Assembly: GCA_002344795.1 (NCBI GenBank) | Contig: DDUM01000066.1 | Coordinates: forward strand, 4,578 to 15,381 | Length of the DNA: 10,804 bases | Direction of reading: 5' to 3' | Source: Flammeovirgaceae bacterium UBA2338 | GTDB lineage: Bacteria; Bacteroidota; Bacteroidia; Cytophagales; Cyclobacteriaceae | In this document: positions 7,606 to 10,804 of the stretch, one piece after another | How the letters are laid out: each line of letters opens with the position of its first letter | How positions within the stretch are numbered: the stretch's first letter is position 1 | Notes under the pieces: model-generated | What the model saw: the letters and a program-made list of their open reading frames with translations, nothing else | Told to the model about the DNA's origin: nothing | Database searches by the model: none | Made by a program: the position numbers and the translations under genes

Positions 7606-7683
7606 GTCGTAAATTCCAGATTTGTGGGGCAAAATTCAACAGTAAATGAAGATTTAACGTAATTTCTACTACAAGTGAATGAT

Positions 7684-8664
7684 TTACATTCCCAGAGATT
7701 GATTCTCCACAGAAGCCAATTCCACTATTTTCTCGTACTCAGCGGGGTTGAGGTCGTTAAAGAAGTAGTGTACAGGGTTTACGTGCCTGTTGTTAATGAA
7801 GACCTCATAGTGCAAATGGGGTGCGGTGGAGAGTCCGGTATTTCCAACATAACCGATCAGTTCTCCTCGTTTTACTTTTTGTCCCTGGCTCACTGCGAAA
7901 CCATGCATGTGTGCATAGCGACTTTTGTATCCAAAGCCATGATCAATTTCAACGGTTTTTCCGTATCCGCTGAAGCTGATATTGACACGGTCTATAATTC
8001 CATCAGCGGTGGCGTAAATTGGTGTACCAATCGGAGCAGAGAAGTCAATACCCGGGTGCATTTTCTTTACCTTATAAATAGGATGGAACCTCATTCCAAA
8101 ACCTGATGAAAGTCTGATTAATTCTTTGTTGGATATCGGTTGAATGGCGGGGATGGCAGCAAACAGTTGTTCTTTCTTTACGGCAAGCTGAACCACTTCA
8201 TCCTGAGACTTGGATTCGATGTATACTTTCCTTCTGAGCTTATCAACATGCTCACTCAGCCTTATGATAAGGTCTTCGTTTACGATGTCTTTGTTCTTAA
8301 TATCCTGATAGCGATCCACACCTCCGATACCCGCATTTCTAATTGAGGCCTCAATGGGTTCTGCTCCTAATACCGCGCGATAGATATTGTCATCCCGGTG
8401 TTCCATCTCGGAAAGAATAGCATCCAGTTGCTGCACTTCTCTATTCAGATTTTCGTAATAATATTGGAGTTCTGTTACCTCATTCTTCAACAACAGTTCC
8501 TTAGGTGATTCAAAATAAGTAGTGTACAGCAACAGCAGACCTACGGCCATAATCAACGTAAGCGATACAATTCCCAGGGTGTTGAGAATGATATCTCCCG
8601 TGGTGGTTTTAACCCTTTCGTACTTACACGTTTCGGTGTCGTAATAGTATTTTATCCGTGCCAT
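7684..8664 (-). CDS. M23 (LytM-type) membrane-anchored peptidoglycan endopeptidase
   Basis: The protein cleaves cell-wall peptide cross-links in the periplasm with a zinc-bound active site. Its 326 residues comprise a short cytoplasmic N-terminus (residues 1-26), one transmembrane helix (about 27-50), a coiled coil (about 55-100) and a linker. A C-terminal LytM domain follows (about 185-305). All the M23 residues are present: His203 and Asp207 in M-H-P-G-I-D-F, His252 in Y-A-H-M-H, and His283/His285 in H-L-H-Y-E. It should therefore be an active enzyme rather than a degenerate activator of the EnvC kind. This layout is common in Bacteroidota. It starts 6 bases after the mog stop codon and is probably cotranscribed with trhO and mog. 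The 78 bases after it hold no clear terminator, so read-through into the barrel gene is possible. Confidence 0.95.
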   Translation of the reverse strand: MARIKYYYDTETCKYERVKTTTGDIILNTLGIVSLTLIMAVGLLLLYTTYFESPKELLLKNEVTELQYYYENLNREVQQLDAILSEMEHRDDNIYRAVLGAEPIEASIRNAGIGGVDRYQDIKNKDIVNEDLIIRLSEHVDKLRRKVYIESKSQDEVVQLAVKKEQLFAAIPAIQPISNKELIRLSSGFGMRFHPIYKVKKMHPGIDFSAPIGTPIYATADGIIDRVNISFSGYGKTVEIDHGFGYKSRYAHMHGFAVSQGQKVKRGELIGYVGNTGLSTAPHLHYEVFINNRHVNPVHYFFNDLNPAEYEKIVELASVENQSLGM

Positions 8665-8670
8665 GGTGTC

Positions 8671-9201
8671 TTATACTTTTGCGGGCCTAAAAGGTTTAAT
8701 AATATCTTCATTACACTCCAGAAAAGGACCCTCCAGCAAGTCGATACAGTATGGAATCGCTGGAAATACGGCATCTAAACACTGCCTGATGGCTTTTGGT
8801 TTCCCTGGCAGATTGACAATAAGCGTATTGTTCCTTATCCCTGCAGTTTGCCGTGATAGAATGGCTGTAGGTACATATTGAAGGCTCACTGACCGCATTA
8901 ATTCACCAAACCCAGGCATCATTTTGTTACAAACAGCCTCTGTGGCTTCAGGAGTTACGTCACGTGAGGCGGGTCCTGTTCCCCCTGAGGTTACAATGAG
9001 GCAGCACCCCTTGTTGTCGGCCATGTCTTTCAGGGTGTGTTCGATCAAGTCCTGCTCATCGGGTATTACGGCATATTCTTTTTCCCAATCACTGATGAGG
9101 TATTCGTTGAGTGTATCCACAATGGCTTTGCCTGGCAAATCTTCATAGATGCCCTTGCTTGCCCGGTCTGAAACATTAATGATGCCTATGCGTGCAATCA
9201 T
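8671..9201 (-). CDS. mog: Molybdopterin adenylyltransferase MogA
   Basis: MogA attaches AMP from ATP to molybdopterin, preparing it for molybdate insertion by MoeA. The 176-residue protein matches E. coli MogA closely along its length: I-G-I-I-N-V-S-D-R-A-S near the start, I-P-D-E-Q with Asp48, and the T-S-G-G-T-G-P motif at 71-77 that binds the pterin phosphate. R-D-V-T-P-E-A-T carries Asp81, then come M-P-G-F-G-E-L-M-R, P-T-A-I-L-S-R-Q, N-L-P-G-K-P-K-A-I and P-Y-C-I-x-L-L-E-G-P. The two aspartates correspond to the catalytically important Asp49 and Asp82 of E. coli. MogA is preferred to the related MoaB because of the R-D-V-T-P-E-A-T and L-L-E-G-P segments. Its ATG overlaps the trhO stop by four bases. 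No other molybdenum cofactor gene is in the window. Confidence 0.95.
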   Translation of the reverse strand: MIARIGIINVSDRASKGIYEDLPGKAIVDTLNEYLISDWEKEYAVIPDEQDLIEHTLKDMADNKGCCLIVTSGGTGPASRDVTPEATEAVCNKMMPGFGELMRSVSLQYVPTAILSRQTAGIRNNTLIVNLPGKPKAIRQCLDAVFPAIPYCIDLLEGPFLECNEDIIKPFRPAKV

Positions 9202-10235
9202 CGGATGTTGGCTTTGTGAAGAATTTTTTCGGATCGCCCTTTTTTAAACACCTGTCTGCCTTTATTGATACCTGCTCTCAATGCTCTTTGTTCTTCTTCA
9301 GGAAGCGCGATGATTTCTTTGCATTCGGTGGAACAACAGCCATTCAACTTCTCTGCACAGGCTTCGCATTGAATGAAGAGCAGATGACATCCATCATTTT
9401 TACAGTTGGTGTGGGCATCACTTGGCTTTCCGCATTGGTGGCAAACACTGATAATATCATCTGAGATACGTTCACCCAGGCGTTCATCAAAAACAAAGTT
9501 TTTTCCTATGAATTTATTTTCAATACCGAGTTCTTTAGCCTTCCTTGCATATTCGATGATGCCCCCATTTAACTGAAATACATTTTGAAAGCCCTTGTGT
9601 TTGAGCCATGCACTTGCTTTTTCACAACGAATGCCTCCGGTGCAGTACATGATTACATTTTTTTCTTTTTCCGTTTCCAGCATTTTTACTACAGCTGGTA
9701 AAGAATCCCTAAACGTATCTACATCCGGGCAAATGGCATTTTTAAAATGACCTACTTCACTTTCATAGTGGTTGCGCATGTCCACAATAATGGTTGCAGG
9801 GTCTTCACTCAGTTGATTGAATGAGGGTGCGTCCAGGTGTTGCCCGGAGTTCGTCACATCAAACGACTCATCATTGAGTCCGTCTGCTACAATCTTTTTG
9901 CGTACCAGAATCTTTAGTTTAAAAAAAGACTTTCCATCGTCATCTACGGCAATGTTGAGCCTGACATTATTAAGAAAAGGAATGCTGTATAAGTAGGCTT
10001 TAAAATCATTGAAGTATTGTGCCGGCACACTGATCTGGGCATTGATTCCTTCATGGGCTACATAAATTCGACCCCACACCTGAAGTTGGTCCAAGCCTGT
10101 ATAAAGTTCGTCCCTGAAAGCCTGAGGGTCAGCAATCTGGTGGTATTTATAAAATGAAAGTGTCTTCCTCAGATAGGGGATGTCTTTCAGTTGATCTTTT
10201 AGTACACGTTTGTCTATGCGGTTGTACAGTGCCAT
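9198..10235 (-). CDS. trhO: tRNA uridine(34) hydroxylase TrhO (rhodanese-family, formerly YceA)
   Basis: TrhO hydroxylates uridine 34 in certain tRNA anticodons using oxygen, a first step towards 5-methoxy- or carboxymethoxy-uridine. The 345-residue protein has the N-terminal acylphosphatase-like region (G-R-I-Y-V-A-H-E-G-I-N-A-Q, about 55-67) and F-K-L-K-I-x-V-R-K-K-I-V-A-D-G. The rhodanese domain carries I-I-V-D-M-R-N-x-Y-E and the active loop C-T-G-G-I-R-C, with Cys198 in the position of the conserved active-site cysteine. Q-L-N-G-G-I-x-E-Y follows. The C-terminal region holds nine cysteines in C-x-x-C-like groups (residues about 263-305), as in longer family members; metal binding is plausible but not shown. 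An in-frame TTG at 10256 lies inside the predicted -7 box, so the ATG at 10235 is chosen. The gene overlaps mog by four bases and heads the trhO-mog-M23 unit. Confidence 0.95.
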   Translation of the reverse strand: MALYNRIDKRVLKDQLKDIPYLRKTLSFYKYHQIADPQAFRDELYTGLDQLQVWGRIYVAHEGINAQISVPAQYFNDFKAYLYSIPFLNNVRLNIAVDDDGKSFFKLKILVRKKIVADGLNDESFDVTNSGQHLDAPSFNQLSEDPATIIVDMRNHYESEVGHFKNAICPDVDTFRDSLPAVVKMLETEKEKNVIMYCTGGIRCEKASAWLKHKGFQNVFQLNGGIIEYARKAKELGIENKFIGKNFVFDERLGERISDDIISVCHQCGKPSDAHTNCKNDGCHLLFIQCEACAEKLNGCCSTECKEIIALPEEEQRALRAGINKGRQVFKKGRSEKILHKANIR

Positions 10236-10253
10236 AACAAAAAAATAATGCTG

Positions 10254-10284
10254 CAAATTTACGCAAAAATTGAGTTTTTAGCAA
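10254..10284 (-). promoter_or_regulatory. Bacteroidota-type promoter of the trhO-mog-M23 unit
   Basis: On the minus strand TAAATTTG (10254-10261) matches the -7 consensus TAnnTTTG exactly. TTG (10282-10284) sits 20 bases upstream as the -33 element. Transcription should start near 10247, leaving a leader of about a dozen bases before the trhO ATG. The leader is A/T-rich, as is usual for Bacteroidota translation starts. Confidence 0.65.
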
Positions 10285-10315
10285 TCTAACTAATTATAAG
10301 TCAGTCGATTGCTAA
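10278..10315. repeat. Perfect 9-base inverted repeat over the trhO -33 element
   Basis: TTAGCAATC (10278-10286) is the exact complement of GATTGCTAA (10307-10315), with a 20-base spacer. It starts directly after the stop codon of the TPR/zinc-finger gene and its inner arm contains the TTG of the trhO promoter. Without a T-run on the minus strand it is a weak terminator candidate; it could also be an operator. Confidence 0.6.
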
Positions 10316-10804
10316 TCAGGGGTTTGTGGTGGAGGGCTCGAGTTGTCCTTTCAATAAGAGGTTATAATCTTCGCATTGAAGGTATCCTAGCTTGTTACAA
10401 TAAGGACAGGTTTTATAGGTGTCACTTACATATCCTTTTTTTATGATCACCGTTGAGCCTTTGCAAACGGGGCATGTTACTTTTCCAGTGGGGCCACAAT
10501 CGATATCGTAATCTTGCGACAGCACCTGACGGGCTTGCTGGGATTCCACTACTTTTTCTTTCATCAATCCTTCTTCTGCACTTTTTAATCGTTCCACGGC
10601 CAGTGCAGAAAATTGGCCAGTGGTGCCTTTCAATTGAATGTATTTGTTCAACCAATCCACACTTTGTTTGAAGTTGCCCAGGTGAAACGAGTTCTCCCCA
10701 AAATAATACACCAGATCAGAAGGAACACTTTTAGCACTTCGCAGCAATTGCCGGAATTGGGTGTCGGCCAATAAGTATTCCCCACTTTGATAGAGTTGTA
10801 TGGC
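10316..10804 (-). CDS. TPR-like protein with C-terminal DnaJ-type zinc-finger motif (partial, cut by right edge)
   Basis: The last 162 codons of a minus-strand gene are visible; the frame is open to base 10804, so the start lies outside. Residues 1-70 of the fragment look like tetratricopeptide helices (A-I-Q-L-Y-Q-S-G-E-Y-L-L-A and Y-Y-F-G-E-N-S-F-H-L-G-N-F-K-Q-S-V). A short helical linker follows. The C-terminal part carries C-P-V-C-K-G (Cys111, Cys114), C-P-Y-C-N-K-L-G-Y (Cys133, Cys136) and a further Cys144. Spacing and composition resemble the C-x-x-C-x-G-x-G zinc fingers of DnaJ, but no J domain is visible in this part. It probably binds zinc and a protein partner; the real function is unknown. 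The first in-frame TTG in the window (10771) is not a convincing start. An inverted repeat follows its stop directly. Confidence 0.85.
   Translation of the reverse strand, partial: AIQLYQSGEYLLADTQFRQLLRSAKSVPSDLVYYFGENSFHLGNFKQSVDWLNKYIQLKGTTGQFSALAVERLKSAEEGLMKEKVVESQQARQVLSQDYDIDCGPTGKVTCPVCKGSTVIIKKGYVSDTYKTCPYCNKLGYLQCEDYNLLLKGQLEPSTTNP

Noticed and set aside
7606..7683. Terminator between the M23 gene and the barrel gene
   Set aside because: No stem longer than three bases followed by T residues is present, so I could not support one.
7675..8106. A 143-codon plus-strand open frame
   Set aside because: It lies opposite the catalytic domain of the M23 peptidase and is explained by that gene's codon pattern.

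Overview
The window looks like chromosomal DNA of a member of the Bacteroidota, most likely of the Cytophagales type. This rests on the protein sequences: a Bacteroidota-style thioesterase, Pcm and TrhO, short proteins typical of the phylum, and signal peptides ending in A-Q. It also rests on promoter-like sequences of the form TTG-N20-TAnnTTTG and on weak Shine-Dalgarno signals. Base composition is moderate, and I see no insertion sequence, phage gene, tRNA, rRNA or CRISPR array. Every gene I can support lies on the minus strand, so transcription runs from the right end to the left.

From right to left the order is as follows. (1) The C-terminal part of a TPR-like protein with DnaJ-type cysteine pairs, cut by the right edge. 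(2) A tight three-gene run: trhO (tRNA U34 hydroxylase), mog (molybdopterin adenylyltransferase) and an inner-membrane M23 peptidase. trhO and mog overlap by 4 bases and mog and the peptidase are 6 bases apart. A good Bacteroidota promoter precedes trhO, with an inverted repeat over its -33 element. (3) A two-gene unit of a probable outer-membrane beta-barrel protein and a secreted TPR-CHAT protein with an intact His/Cys dyad, one base apart, ending at a strong intrinsic terminator. (4) A 210-base gap with three consecutive hairpins, the last being that terminator; on the plus strand this resembles a small structured RNA. (5) pcm (protein-L-isoaspartate methyltransferase). (6) An acyl-CoA thioesterase overlapping by 4 bases a small protein that resembles the DNA polymerase III psi subunit. 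(7) The N-terminal 632 residues of a membrane pyrophosphatase, cut by the left edge, whose key residues indicate a K+-dependent, Na+-pumping type.

Most of the window is housekeeping: RNA modification, cofactor assembly, cell-wall turnover, protein repair and energy conservation. The least ordinary parts are the exported CHAT protein paired with a barrel protein, the hairpin-rich gap beside it, and the psi-like small protein. I do not see a defence island or another clearly new multi-gene system.
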